A DNA stretch of 57,052 bases from Metabacillus bambusae. Its GTDB lineage: Bacteria; Bacillota; Bacilli; Bacillales; Bacillaceae. A program made the translations under genes and the position numbers. The notes beneath the pieces are model-generated. The model was given only the letters and a program-made list of their open reading frames with translations. It searched no databases and was not told the DNA's origin. Positions 8,851 through 19,261 of this stretch are shown here, piece after piece (the stretch's first letter is position 1; the number at the start of each line of letters is the position of its first letter). The stretch is from NCBI RefSeq assembly GCF_017497975.1, contig NZ_JAGDEL010000032.1, positions 1-57,052 on the forward strand. The letters are read 5' to 3'.

Positions 8851-9609
8851 ATGAAACATAATGAAATGTCGGTCATTGAACATATAACAGAGCTTAGAAA
8901 ACGACTTGTTATTGTTGTCGTTTTCTTTTTCATAGCTATTATTGCTGGCTTTTTACTTTCAAGACCGATTATCGTATATTTACAGCAAACAGAAGAAGCG
9001 AAGGATTTAACACTAAATTCGTTTAATTTAACTGATCCATTAATGGTTTACATGCAATTTGCGTTTCTTATTGCATTTGTCATAACGTCACCTGTTATTT
9101 TGTATCAGCTATGGTCGTTCGTTAGTCCAGGCTTATATGAGAAAGAAAGGCGCGTGACTTTAAGTTATATCCCAATGTCACTAGGGTTGTTTTTTGTAGG
9201 TGTTTCCTTTTCATATTTTATCTTGTTTCCATTTGTCGTAGATTTTATGGAAAGGATCTCGAACGATCTAGAAGTTAATCAAGTAATTGGAATTCATGAG
9301 TATTTTACTTTTTTATTGCAGCTAACCGTTCCGTTTGGACTGTTGTTTCAGTTACCTGTAGTTATTATGTTTCTTACTAGACTTGGAATTGTTACGCCGA
9401 TGTTCTTATCTCAGGTGCGAAAATATGCATACTTTGTTCTACTTGTCATTGCTGCACTGATTACACCACCAGAATTAACATCACATTTACTGGTTTCGAT
9501 ACCGTTGTTTATTTTATATGAAATTAGTATATGGGTATCCCGTATTACATATAGGAAAGCTCAGAAGCTAAGGTTCGAGGAAGAGAATGCAAAAAATGAG
9601 ACTCAATAA
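8851..9609 (+). CDS. tatC: Sec-independent translocase subunit TatC
   Basis: TatC binds the twin-arginine signal peptide and recruits TatA. The protein begins with the family motif MSVIEHITELRKRL and has six predicted membrane segments. The signature LYQLWSFVSPGLYEKER falls at about residues 85-101. The length of 252 is typical. It lies 17 nt behind tatA in the same operon and converges with ydiK. Confidence 0.95.
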   Translation: MKHNEMSVIEHITELRKRLVIVVVFFFIAIIAGFLLSRPIIVYLQQTEEAKDLTLNSFNLTDPLMVYMQFAFLIAFVITSPVILYQLWSFVSPGLYEKERRVTLSYIPMSLGLFFVGVSFSYFILFPFVVDFMERISNDLEVNQVIGIHEYFTFLLQLTVPFGLLFQLPVVIMFLTRLGIVTPMFLSQVRKYAYFVLLVIAALITPPELTSHLLVSIPLFILYEISIWVSRITYRKAQKLRFEEENAKNETQ

Positions 9610-9613
9610 AGTC

Positions 9614-9817
9614 TCATTTTTTTTTGTTCATTTTTTTGATTTTACTAGATAGGATAAACATTCTAATTGCCACTCCGATATCGAAGGTTGCAATTAGCAT
9701 TAAAACGATTGTCGGGAAAGAAAAAATCCCATTTTCAGCACTGTTAATTGCTAAATACGTAAACATCAACCCCATCGTTAAATAAAAGAATCCCATGGAT
9801 ATAGGGTTTGTTCTCAT
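9614..9817 (-). CDS. ydiK: Small membrane protein YdiK
   Basis: A 67-residue protein with two predicted membrane helices (about residues 8-26 and 32-54) and a lysine-rich tail ending KIKKMNKKK. No enzymatic motif is seen. The ATG overlaps the ydiL stop as ATGA, so the two are translationally coupled. B. subtilis has ydiK and ydiL at the same place and in the same orientation. Function unknown. Confidence 0.8.
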   Translation of the reverse strand: MRTNPISMGFFYLTMGLMFTYLAINSAENGIFSFPTIVLMLIATFDIGVAIRMFILSSKIKKMNKKK

Positions 9818-10548
9818 GTTAAAAGGCCTCCAATAATAACTTGCACTTGCTGCATTTCTTCAACTTGCTTCATCATTTTTTCAATGTCCTCACGAAATAC
9901 AGTTTGAACTATGACTACCATCGTATTCATCGCCACATGGGCAAAGATAGGTACAATGATCCGCTTTGTTTTTACATATAAAAAGGCAAAGGTAAAACCC
10001 ATCGATGCATATAAAAGAAGATGCTGAGGCTCACCATGCAAAAGGGAAAAAAGAAGTGAACTGATAAGTCCAGCAATAATAAAGTTCGTCCTTTTATATA
10101 ACACACCAAAGATTATTTTTCGGAAAATGATCTCTTCTAGTATCGGTCCGATAATTGAAGTGACAATAATGACTAAGGGTGTTACTTCAATGACACTAAC
10201 AATCATTTCTGTGTTTTCTGATCCAGGCTCTACACCAAATAGGTTGATTTCAATGTTTGCTGCAAAGTATTGGGCGAAAATAGCTAAAAAGAATCCGCCA
10301 ATTGCCCAACCGACAGAAGCGGAAACAGATGATGGTTCGCCGCGAAGTAAACTCTCATTCTTACGTTCTTTTCTTAATAAAAAGAGAATAATGATAAACG
10401 CAAGGGTAAAGCTAAAGATTGTCCAATAAGCAAATCTTTCAACTTGTGTAGCACCTATATCTAAAAAATGAAATAAGCTGATCCCAGCTATCCCTGAAAG
10501 CTGCATGAGCATATATGTTAATAAAATAAACCAATAATGCTTTTTCAT
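9814..10548 (-). CDS. ydiL: CPBP-family intramembrane metalloprotease-like protein YdiL
   Basis: A multi-pass membrane protein of 244 residues. It has the CPBP (Abi/CAAX protease-like) motifs EEIIFRKIIFGVLY, SLLFSLLHG and VPIFAHVAMN, which carry the Glu-Glu, His and His/Asn residues of the intramembrane active site. I chose ATG 10548 behind GAAGGAGG; an upstream in-frame ATG at 10563 precedes that SD. Family members cleave prenylated or other membrane substrates; the substrate here is unknown. It diverges from groES. Confidence 0.88.
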   Translation of the reverse strand: MKKHYWFILLTYMLMQLSGIAGISLFHFLDIGATQVERFAYWTIFSFTLAFIIILFLLRKERKNESLLRGEPSSVSASVGWAIGGFFLAIFAQYFAANIEINLFGVEPGSENTEMIVSVIEVTPLVIIVTSIIGPILEEIIFRKIIFGVLYKRTNFIIAGLISSLLFSLLHGEPQHLLLYASMGFTFAFLYVKTKRIIVPIFAHVAMNTMVVIVQTVFREDIEKMMKQVEEMQQVQVIIGGLLT

Positions 10549-10764
10549 AGAGGCCTCCTTCATTTGACTAATGATGAGATATTTGACAGAAACATCTGAT
10601 CATGGAATTGAACATGGGTAAAATTAATCAAACCTTATTGTATCATACCTTTCTATTATCATATGTATGATAACTATGTTGAATTAATCAAAAGATGTTT
10701 ATTCAATTTACAATTTAGACAAAATCTATTAGGCAAGTTCTTTTAAAAAATTTTAACTTCATAC

Positions 10765-10830
10765 TTGAAATTAGAAGAGATCTTATATAATATAATAATT
10801 GTGTTAGCACTCAAGGACAACGAGTGCTAA
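10765..10830 (+). promoter_or_regulatory. groESL promoter and CIRCE operator (HrcA site)
   Basis: TTGAAA at 10765-10770 is followed by an AT-rich -10 region (TATAATATAATAAT at about 10786-10798). CIRCE is exact: TTAGCACTC at 10804-10812, a 9-nt spacer, and GAGTGCTAA at 10822-10830. HrcA binds CIRCE and represses groESL until heat or misfolded protein draws on GroEL. The element lies within the 5' leader of the groES mRNA. Confidence 0.95.
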
Positions 10831-10880
10831 TAAAAAGGAAAAATAATCATTTTTTAACGAATTTGAGGAGGTTGTTTCAC

Positions 10881-11165
10881 TTGTTAAAGCCATTAGGTGA
10901 TCGCGTTATTATCGAGTTAGTTGAATCAGAAGAAAAAACTGCTAGTGGTATCGTCCTTCCAGATAGTGCGAAAGAGAAGCCACAAGAAGGTAAAGTAGTA
11001 GCTGTTGGTACAGGTCGTGTTTTAGATAGTGGAGAAAAAGTAGCCCTTGAAGTAGCAGAAGGCGATCGTATTATCTTCTCAAAATATGCTGGTACTGAAG
11101 TGAAATATGAAGGTACAGAATACTTAATTTTACGTGAAAACGACATTTTAGCTGTTATCGGTTAA
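10881..11165 (+). CDS. groES: Co-chaperonin GroES
   Basis: GroES caps the GroEL cavity. The protein reads [11 protein letters not shown]..., with the mobile loop [12 protein letters not shown] and the ending ENDILAVIG; its 94 residues are the normal size. The start is TTG at 10881, 9 nt behind GAGGAGG. An open frame upstream to 10824 would overlap CIRCE and add residues absent from the family. It is cotranscribed with groEL 57 nt downstream. Confidence 0.95.
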   Translation: MLKPLGDRVIIELVESEEKTASGIVLPDSAKEKPQEGKVVAVGTGRVLDSGEKVALEVAEGDRIIFSKYAGTEVKYEGTEYLILRENDILAVIG

Positions 11166-11207
11166 TAGAAACAGCACACATATCATAGAAAACATTTAAA
11201 ACTTTGA

Positions 11208-12858
<1,651 letters not shown>

Positions 12859-12971
12859 CAACATCATAAAGCCTTGATATATAGGGGTTTTTAAGTAGAA
12901 TAAAGGTAAATGCTCATACTTTTGCTCATAGTAAGCAAAAAATGCTCACTTTTTTCACAAAAACCATCTTA

Positions 12972-13195
12972 TCAGAGAAGGTCTTTCATCAGTTTACTGA
13001 ACTGGTGGGAGGCCTTTTCTTCCATATTCGCTGTCATATGAGCGTAAATATTCATTGTAGTGTTTATGTCAGTGTGGCCTAAACGCTGCTGGATCTCCTT
13101 TACTCCCACACCCGCTTCAATTAAGAGATGTATGTGTATGTCTGAATGAATGAGGGGTAATGTTTTTATCAATACCTGCCTTTTTTATATTGAAA
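12972..13195 (-). pseudogene. Tyrosine integrase, C-terminal remnant (int 1)
   Basis: The minus strand encodes the end of a phage-type tyrosine recombinase. It reads AGIDKNITPHSFRHTHTSL (with the Arg-x-x-His box), then a small frameshift, then IEAGVGVKEIQQRLGHTD and NIYAHMT (with the catalytic Tyr), ending in KFSELM-like KFSKLMKDLL. The N-terminal DNA-binding half and most of the catalytic domain are missing. It points towards the groEL core, as integrase genes of such elements usually do. It cannot be active. Confidence 0.85.
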
Positions 13196-13234
13196 AATAT
13201 CAAGAAAAGCACAACGCGGAATAGGCTAGAGAGT

Positions 13235-13260
13235 AAGGGTGTGTTATACACCCTTTTTTT
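13235..13260 (+). terminator. Hairpin terminator in island 1
   Basis: GGGTGTGTTATACACCC is followed by seven T. No intact gene ends just before it on plus, so it may be left from a deleted gene. The following 13261-13510 is AT-rich and holds no gene that I can support. Confidence 0.65.
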
Positions 13261-13514
13261 CTGCCTTTACGGTGTGAAAAAAGCATCTCTTCTCGGAAGG
13301 CACTTTGGTTACATAAACAATTTAACTAACAATATAATTATTTTTAATGACCAACATAATTCCTTCAAACCGAAAATCTCATTTTTCTTTCCCACTTCTA
13401 TTCTCTCTTTTTAAGAAAATAAAAGAGTCCTAAAAATATATGCTTTCTCAAAAAAACTTGAATGCCGTTTTCAGAATGATGTTTTCAATTGGAAAAAATG
13501 GAAAAATTCACAAT

Positions 13515-13548
13515 GTGTATTGCGTAACGCTACACGATACGATAATAT
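13515..13548 (+). promoter_or_regulatory. Promoter and palindromic operator of the HTH-nuclease gene
   Basis: The imperfect palindrome GTGTATTGCGTAACGCTACAC (split here as GTGTATTGCGT and AACGCTACAC) at 13515-13535 overlaps a -35 TTGCGT at 13520; TAATAT at 13543 is the -10 at 17-nt spacing. The next gene encodes a HigA-type HTH, and antitoxin-like HTH proteins usually bind a palindrome in their own promoter. Autoregulation is therefore likely, but is inferred. Confidence 0.5.
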
Positions 13549-13578
13549 GGATAATATAACCAAGGTGGAGGGTAAGGG

Positions 13579-16500
13579 ATGAATAAACCGATAAATAAAA
13601 TAGGTGCCTATATTAGGGAAAATGTTATACCGAAAAAGATATCAGTAAAAGCTGCTGCTGAATTGCTGGGGGTAGGGCGTCCGGCTCTTTCAAACCTTCT
13701 TAATGGACATTCCTCGCTGTCGTCTGATATGGCGGCGCGTTTGGAACGAGCATTTGGAATCAGTGCGCATCATTTGCTGGACATGCAGGCAACTTATAAT
13801 GCAAAACTTGCCAAAGAGAAAGGGGTGGCAGCTTCAACAAGGGCCTATATCCCACCATTTATGCAATTTAAAGCTAATGATATAGAAAATTGGGCGTGCA
13901 CAATCAAAGCTCGAACCCGCTTTGCTGTTTTTCTACGGACATTAATAAATTCGACTGGGTTGAAAATAAAGAAAATAGACTTTCCTGGTAATGACGATGC
14001 TGAGCGTCCGGGGTGGGATGGATATTTAGAAACTGAGGAAGGAATGCCGTGGGTTCCTGTTGGCTTATCTGGGTGGGAATTTGGTACTAATAATGACCCA
14101 AAGAAAAAGGCGGATAAGGACTACAAAAAGAGTGTCGAACAGAATACATCTTCTATTCGAATGGAGATGACTTTCGTTTTCGTGACACCAATGCGCTGGT
14201 CGGGTAAGGAAGCATGGAGAAAAGAAAGACAAGCAGAAGAGAATTGGAAAGAAGTATTAGTCTTCGATGCGAGTGATCTTGAACAATGGCTTGAACAGTC
14301 GATTCCAGGCCAGGCATGGCTTGCAGGTGAGATAGGTATACCTGCGCAAGGTGTTATTTCGCTTGATGATTGTTGGAAAAGGTGGGTGGCAGACACTGAA
14401 CCGACGCTCTCAGAGAGACTATTTGATACTTTTGTTGAGAAGGCTAAAAATATCACGCTTAAAAAGTTGGCTAAGTTAGAACCGATAATCATTGCAAGTG
14501 ATTCAAAGGAAGAGGCATTAGCGTTTCTTTCCAGTTTATTTACGACCGAAGACTCAGAACTTGCAATTTTTCGTGATCGAATAGCGGTGTTTACTCAACC
14601 GGGAGCATTATCGAAATTGGCAACAAAACACTCGGATTTCATCGCTGTTATAACAAATCGGCAGGTAGAACAGGAGTTTGCACCCTATAAAAAAGACATA
14701 CGATCCATAATTTTATATCCACGTAATGCGACTAATGCAGAGGCAGACATAGTTCTTGAGCCGATTGGTCAAGAGGCTTTTAGTAAGGCGCTCGAGAAAA
14801 TGGGATACAATCGTGATCAAATTCATAGGTTGGGCCACGAGTCTGGTAGGTCACTTACAGTTTTAAGACGAAGGCTGTCCAGTTTAGTTGCAATCCGTAC
14901 TCCGAAATGGGTGTCTGATAAGGAAATAGCAAATACTCTCTCCGGGATTCTTTTTGCAGGGACCTGGGAGGCTAATAACGAAGGGGACAAGGAAATACTT
15001 TCACTTCTATCCGGTGAAATAGAATACGAGAAATTAGAAAGCAAGTTTATCGAATTACTTCATTTAGAAGATAGTCCTGTTTGGTCTATTGGCTATACGC
15101 GGGGATTAGTCTCTAAAATTGACGCTCTTTATGCTATTTACAGGCGGCTGACAAGTGAAGACATTGACCGCTTCCTCGATGTGGCGGAGCTTGTGTTGTC
15201 CGAGGATGATCCTTCGTTGGATCTTCCAGAAGAAAACCGGTGGGCAGCTAGTATCTATGGTAAAACGAGAGAAATTTCCTCAGCTCTAAGAAAAGGTATT
15301 GGTGAAACGTTAGTTCTCCTCGCGGTTTATGGGAATGCACTCTTTCAAGAGAGAATGGGGAATGTTCAGTATAAGATTGAGGTTTTGGTGAAATCACTTC
15401 TTTGTCCTTTGACAACCCGTAAATTAGAAGCCCAATCAGATAATTTGCCCTTGTACGCAGAGGCTACTCCGGATGTGTTTCTTCAAATCCTGGTTGAAGA
15501 TTTGAATTCTAGTCAACCTCAATCTCTTGGTCTTATGAGATCTGTTCAAGCGGGATTTTTTGGACGGAATCCTAGAACGGGTTTACTTTGGGCCTTGGAG
15601 AGTATTGCTTGGTCATCAGAATATCTTATGAGAGTGATAAAAATTCTTGCTGAACTTGCCAAGCCTGAAATTAACGATAATTGGGTAAATAAGCCGATAG
15701 AAAGTCTAAGTGCTATTTTTCGCTGCTGGATGCCCCAAACAACGGCATCTTTAGAGGAACGAACTGCTGCTCTTGAATATTTAGTAAGAAGGTACCCAAA
15801 AATAGGGTGGTCCTTGTGTGTTGAACAGTTTAATGGGCATTCAAGAATCGGTTCCTATAGTTATAAGCCTCGTTGGCGGACTGAAGCTCATGGGGCAGGC
15901 GAGCTGGTGAGTAGACAAGAAACAGGTATCTTTGCAAGGAAGGCACTTGAACTTGCGTTAAACTGGCGAACCCATAATGCTGGTACACTTGGTGATTTGG
16001 TCTCGTGCATAGGGGAACTTCCTGAGGAATACCATAAACGTATTTGGGATCTTATTGAAACGTGGAGCTACACAGCAGATGATACTGAAAAATCTATTCT
16101 TCGTGAAAGGATACGAACTAGTATCTTCTCGCTCCGGGCCAGCTCTAAAAATAAACATATAGAGCTTAAGGGGCATGCTCAAAGAACTTATGAGCTTTTA
16201 GAGCCAACCGATACTATTTTACACTATGTTTGGCTGTTTAAAAGTCCGTGGGTCGAAGAATCCTATGAAGAGTTGGAAGAGGAAAACCTAGATTATAAGT
16301 CACGTTCCGCAAAAACTGAGGCTCTCAGACTTGAGGCTCTCTCGGAAATAATGTCTGAAAAAGGAATACAAGGTGTTCTGGATTTAGCAAGTCGTGGAGA
16401 ATGTTCAACTATTATTGGGCGTCTACTGTCCAATATCCTTACAGACAGAAGTGAGTTACTAAAAGCTGTCGAGAATATTATAGGAATTGGCCCATTGGGA

Positions 16501-17640
16501 GAGTCGCCCGTCCGGCAATCAATTATTTCGGGAGTGATGGAAGCATTAGTCAGTCAAGGTGACTTCGAACTCATCCCACAAATGGTTAAGCAATATGAGT
16601 CTACTGACACTGTATCTCTGTTAATACAGGCACCATTCATTAAAGAGACTTGGGATATTATTGAAACTCTAGAAGCCCCGGTGCAGGAGCGATATTGGAA
16701 AGATATTATCCCCAATGGAATTGGAAATTTAGGACAAGAAAACATGCAATATGCCATTGACCAACTCATTAGTGTAAATCGACCTAGAGCTGCTTTTAGA
16801 AACGTTCAGTATAACTTGAAAGCAATCCCGCCGAAGCTCTTATTCAGGCTGATTTCTGCAATAACAACCTGCTCTACTGAACCTAAGGGAACCTACATGC
16901 TTGACAGTTATCATGTTAAAGAAGCATTTAAACTTCTAACAAAAAGTGGAGAAATCCCTGTTGACCAAATGGCAGGGTTAGAATTTCAATTTATTGATGC
17001 GTTTTCGGATGAAGGGTCTAATATTCCTAATCTTGAAAAGCATATAGAGGAACATCCAGAACTCTATGTTCAAGCTGTAGCGATGGCGTACAAGAGGGCT
17101 GATGGAGGAGAGGATCCAGAAGAGCTCCGTGTTCCAAACCAGCAGGTGAGGGAACAGCTTGCAACTGCATCACACAGACTTTTAGAAAAGTTATCATCCA
17201 TTCCTGGGCATAATAGCGAAGGTGAGCTAGACTCGAAAAGAATTGAGCACTGGGTTAAAAAGGTTCGTGAGGCTTCGATAGAACTTTCCCGCGGAGATGT
17301 ATGCGATATTTGTATTGGAAATTTATTTTCCAAAGCACCAATCGGTGAGGATGGCGTTTGGCCATGTGAACCAGTTCGTAAAGCCCTTGATTCTGTCTTA
17401 AATGATAAAATTTCTAGGGGCATAATAGTGGGGGTTTATAACTCTCGCGGTGTCCAATGGCGCGGAGAAGGTGGTGATCAAGAGAGAGAGCTGGCTGGAA
17501 TGTATGAAAAATGGGCGAAGGCCTTGGAATTTAGTTACCCACAGGTCGCAGTTACCTTAAGAAAAGTTGCGAAATCCTATCACGACGAAGCTATTAGGGA
17601 GGATCAGTTGGCGGGTGTAGCAAGACGCTTACTTGACTAG
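13579..17640 (+). CDS. Large HigA-type HTH / PD-(D/E)XK-like putative defence protein
   Basis: This 1353-residue protein is not one I can assign to a named system. Residues about 5-70 form an XRE/HigA-type HTH (KAAAELLGVGRPALSNLLNG). Residues about 145-180 carry GWDGYLE, then VGLSGWEFGT (E167) and KKKADKDYKK. The spacing of D147, E167 and K177/K180 fits a restriction-endonuclease-like core. Residues about 290-420 (IIIASDSKEEALAFLSSLF...GRSLTVLRRRL) look like an NTPase-type fold without a P-loop GKS/T. A long helical region follows, then a conserved-looking end (GVYNSRGVQWRGEGGDQER). Its neighbours are toxin-like and Septu-like genes in an integrative island, so antiphage defence is the leading guess. 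The gene is GC-richer than the downstream ATPase gene. Confidence 0.75.
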   Translation: MNKPINKIGAYIRENVIPKKISVKAAAELLGVGRPALSNLLNGHSSLSSDMAARLERAFGISAHHLLDMQATYNAKLAKEKGVAASTRAYIPPFMQFKANDIENWACTIKARTRFAVFLRTLINSTGLKIKKIDFPGNDDAERPGWDGYLETEEGMPWVPVGLSGWEFGTNNDPKKKADKDYKKSVEQNTSSIRMEMTFVFVTPMRWSGKEAWRKERQAEENWKEVLVFDASDLEQWLEQSIPGQAWLAGEIGIPAQGVISLDDCWKRWVADTEPTLSERLFDTFVEKAKNITLKKLAKLEPIIIASDSKEEALAFLSSLFTTEDSELAIFRDRIAVFTQPGALSKLATKHSDFIAVITNRQVEQEFAPYKKDIRSIILYPRNATNAEADIVLEPIGQEAFSKALEKMGYNRDQIHRLGHESGRSLTVLRRRLSSLVAIRTPKWVSDKEIANTLSGILFAGTWEANNEGDKEILSLLSGEIEYEKLESKFIELLHLEDSPVWSIGYTRGLVSKIDALYAIYRRLTSEDIDRFLDVAELVLSEDDPSLDLPEENRWAASIYGKTREISSALRKGIGETLVLLAVYGNALFQERMGNVQYKIEVLVKSLLCPLTTRKLEAQSDNLPLYAEATPDVFLQILVEDLNSSQPQSLGLMRSVQAGFFGRNPRTGLLWALESIAWSSEYLMRVIKILAELAKPEINDNWVNKPIESLSAIFRCWMPQTTASLEERTAALEYLVRRYPKIGWSLCVEQFNGHSRIGSYSYKPRWRTEAHGAGELVSRQETGIFARKALELALNWRTHNAGTLGDLVSCIGELPEEYHKRIWDLIETWSYTADDTEKSILRERIRTSIFSLRASSKNKHIELKGHAQRTYELLEPTDTILHYVWLFKSPWVEESYEELEEENLDYKSRSAKTEALRLEALSEIMSEKGIQGVLDLASRGECSTIIGRLLSNILTDRSELLKAVENIIGIGPLGESPVRQSIISGVMEALVSQGDFELIPQMVKQYESTDTVSLLIQAPFIKETWDIIETLEAPVQERYWKDIIPNGIGNLGQENMQYAIDQLISVNRPRAAFRNVQYNLKAIPPKLLFRLISAITTCSTEPKGTYMLDSYHVKEAFKLLTKSGEIPVDQMAGLEFQFIDAFSDEGSNIPNLEKHIEEHPELYVQAVAMAYKRADGGEDPEELRVPNQQVREQLATASHRLLEKLSSIPGHNSEGELDSKRIEHWVKKVREASIELSRGDVCDICIGNLFSKAPIGEDGVWPCEPVRKALDSVLNDKISRGIIVGVYNSRGVQWRGEGGDQERELAGMYEKWAKALEFSYPQVAVTLRKVAKSYHDEAIREDQLAGVARRLLD

Positions 17641-17769
17641 GGTCAGCTTTAGAACTCAAGCGTGTTTAGGAGGGGTTTTGAAAAAAATGGATGGCAAGAG
17701 GCAAACTTGTAGAGGAATCTAGCTCTGCAAAAAATGAGCCTTATGTGAGATTTTGCTGTTGTAAGTAAT

Positions 17770-17804
17770 GAAGCTGGGCACCTTGTGAGTCCCCAGCTTC
17801 CTTT
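17770..17804 (+). terminator. Terminator-like hairpin behind the HTH-nuclease gene
   Basis: GAAGCTGGG and CCCAGCTTC form a 9-bp stem around a 13-nt loop, followed by CTTTCC, a weak T-run. A second hairpin (CTGCA...TGCAG) lies near 17881-17905. The stretch 17641-18106 has no convincing gene; a 25-codon frame from 17691 has an SD 17 nt away and no recognisable family. Confidence 0.5.
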
Positions 17805-18106
17805 CCATACTGGCTATTAGCCAACCTTAGTAATAAATATGCCCGACAAGAGAAAATTAAAACCTGAAAAAATGAAAAACCTGCATTCCTTGTGAGAGTG
17901 CAGGGTGCTTACTATTGGTTACAAGAACCAATCTTCAAATAATGGGTTTTAAACAAAACTAGTTGTTCAAAACTACCAACCTTAATGTAATTATAAAGAC
18001 AACCGTGAACAACTGTCAACAAGTTGAATCTTTTATTTATCGTCATTTTGGTCCAATTTTGCATATTTTTTGATGTTTTTCGCAATTTTGGAGAACTTTC
18101 TAATAA

Positions 18107-18817
18107 TCAAGCTTCGCCTTTTATCCTTTGTATTTCAGCTTTGGCTGCTTTTAATTCCTCGTTTTTATTAAGTAACGTGGTCTTCAACTTTTCCAAAAGG
18201 GCATGTTTACCAGGTATATAATATTCTAATATTAGGTTGTCGATTTGGTTCAGTAAATTTTGCTTAATTCTGTAGCTGTTTTTATTCACTGCACGATATT
18301 TACTTATGCGTTGTATTTGGTCTACCTGTATTACGGAGTGTTTTCTAAACCAGTATTCGTTTTGGTCTTCAGGTTGAATGTTTTATTTGAATGCCAGTAC
18401 CTCAAAAGGAGGGTGAATCACTGGTTGTTGAGTTTGATGGTTAATCTTTGCAGCTGTTATCGGTGCTGCTATAACCCAATCTTCACCTTGGTCATATAAA
18501 ACAACTCCGGGGTGCGGATATCTAATTTCGGTGCCAATGTTAATTGTGCCCCAGTCAATAGACATGATAATACTGCCTCTAGTGTAATTTCTGTGTCTGG
18601 CTGAACTTCTTAAATGTCCAGATTCATTTTGCAACCAGAGGTCTTTGTAAAGCATCCAGTTTGAGGATTTTTCGACACTACTTTGCTTTACATGGTTTTC
18701 TATTAGTGGGATGATTTTTCCCAATTCGCCTGTTATGTTTGAATGTCCGTGTGATAAAGTTCTTTTAACTGATACATCTTTTTTTAGTCTGTCTAATAAT
18801 GTTCTATTTACGTGCAC
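18107..18817 (-). pseudogene. PemK/MazF-like toxin gene split by one in-frame stop
   Basis: From ATG 18817 the minus strand encodes 144 residues, stops at TAA 18385-18383, and continues in the same frame for 91 more codons to 18107. The segment before the stop has a PemK/MazF-like SH3 core: RGSIIMSIDWG, GTEIRYPHPGVVLYD and WVIAAPIT. The segment behind it (EDQNEYWFRKHSVIQVDQ, then a helical, lysine-rich end) reads as the rest of one protein of about 235 residues. TAT to TAA would explain the break. PemK/MazF toxins cut RNA. No antitoxin gene is adjacent. The 144-residue N-terminal part could still be made. Confidence 0.7.
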
Positions 18818-19261
18818 CGAGTGGTTCCCCCATTCTTTATTCCATCTTTTACTTTACCATGCCTAGATAGCTGAAAGGAACTACAAATGTCCAAGGATGG
18901 ATGGTGATTTTGCATGCCTCCGGTAAATTAAAGTCGAAAGACATGGGGGCTATAAGGACGGTGTGAATTTGGATATAGAGGGTAGTTTGAAAGTAATAGG
19001 GAAGTAAGAACTTTCACCCTTCAGTAATCTAGTTTATTCATGGTGAAAAATAATCGGTATAGCATTCGTTTTTGACCACCAAATAGATATTAGTAGATAA
19101 TATCCATTCTTAAAGGTATGAAAGAAAGCCTAAAAATATAGGCTTTCAATACACTGGCTTTTCCAGTTCTAGTTTTGTAATTATAAAATTGAAATGTTTA
19201 ATTTCTTGAGCCAAGATTGTTGGTTTTAGCGTTAAAATAGTGTTTTAAGGAGAGAAAAATA
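18818..19261. other. 444-bp gap between the PemK-like gene and the ATPase gene
   Basis: No supported gene is visible. The stretch about 18890-18965 could fold: GTCC pairs with GGAC at its ends, and GCCTCC pairs with GGGGGC inside. AT-rich DNA at 19160-19250 should hold the promoter of the ATPase/HNH operon (TAAAAT at 19233 is a possible -10), but I see no good -35. Confidence 0.4.

Noticed and set aside
17691-17768. A 25-codon frame (MARGKLVEESSSAKNEPYVR...) behind the HTH-nuclease gene
   Set aside because: The SD is 17 nt away and no family is recognised; too short to support as a gene.
18818-19261. A retron msr-msd for the ATPase/HNH pair
   Set aside because: No reverse transcriptase is encoded in the island and no typical msr-msd inverted ends are visible.
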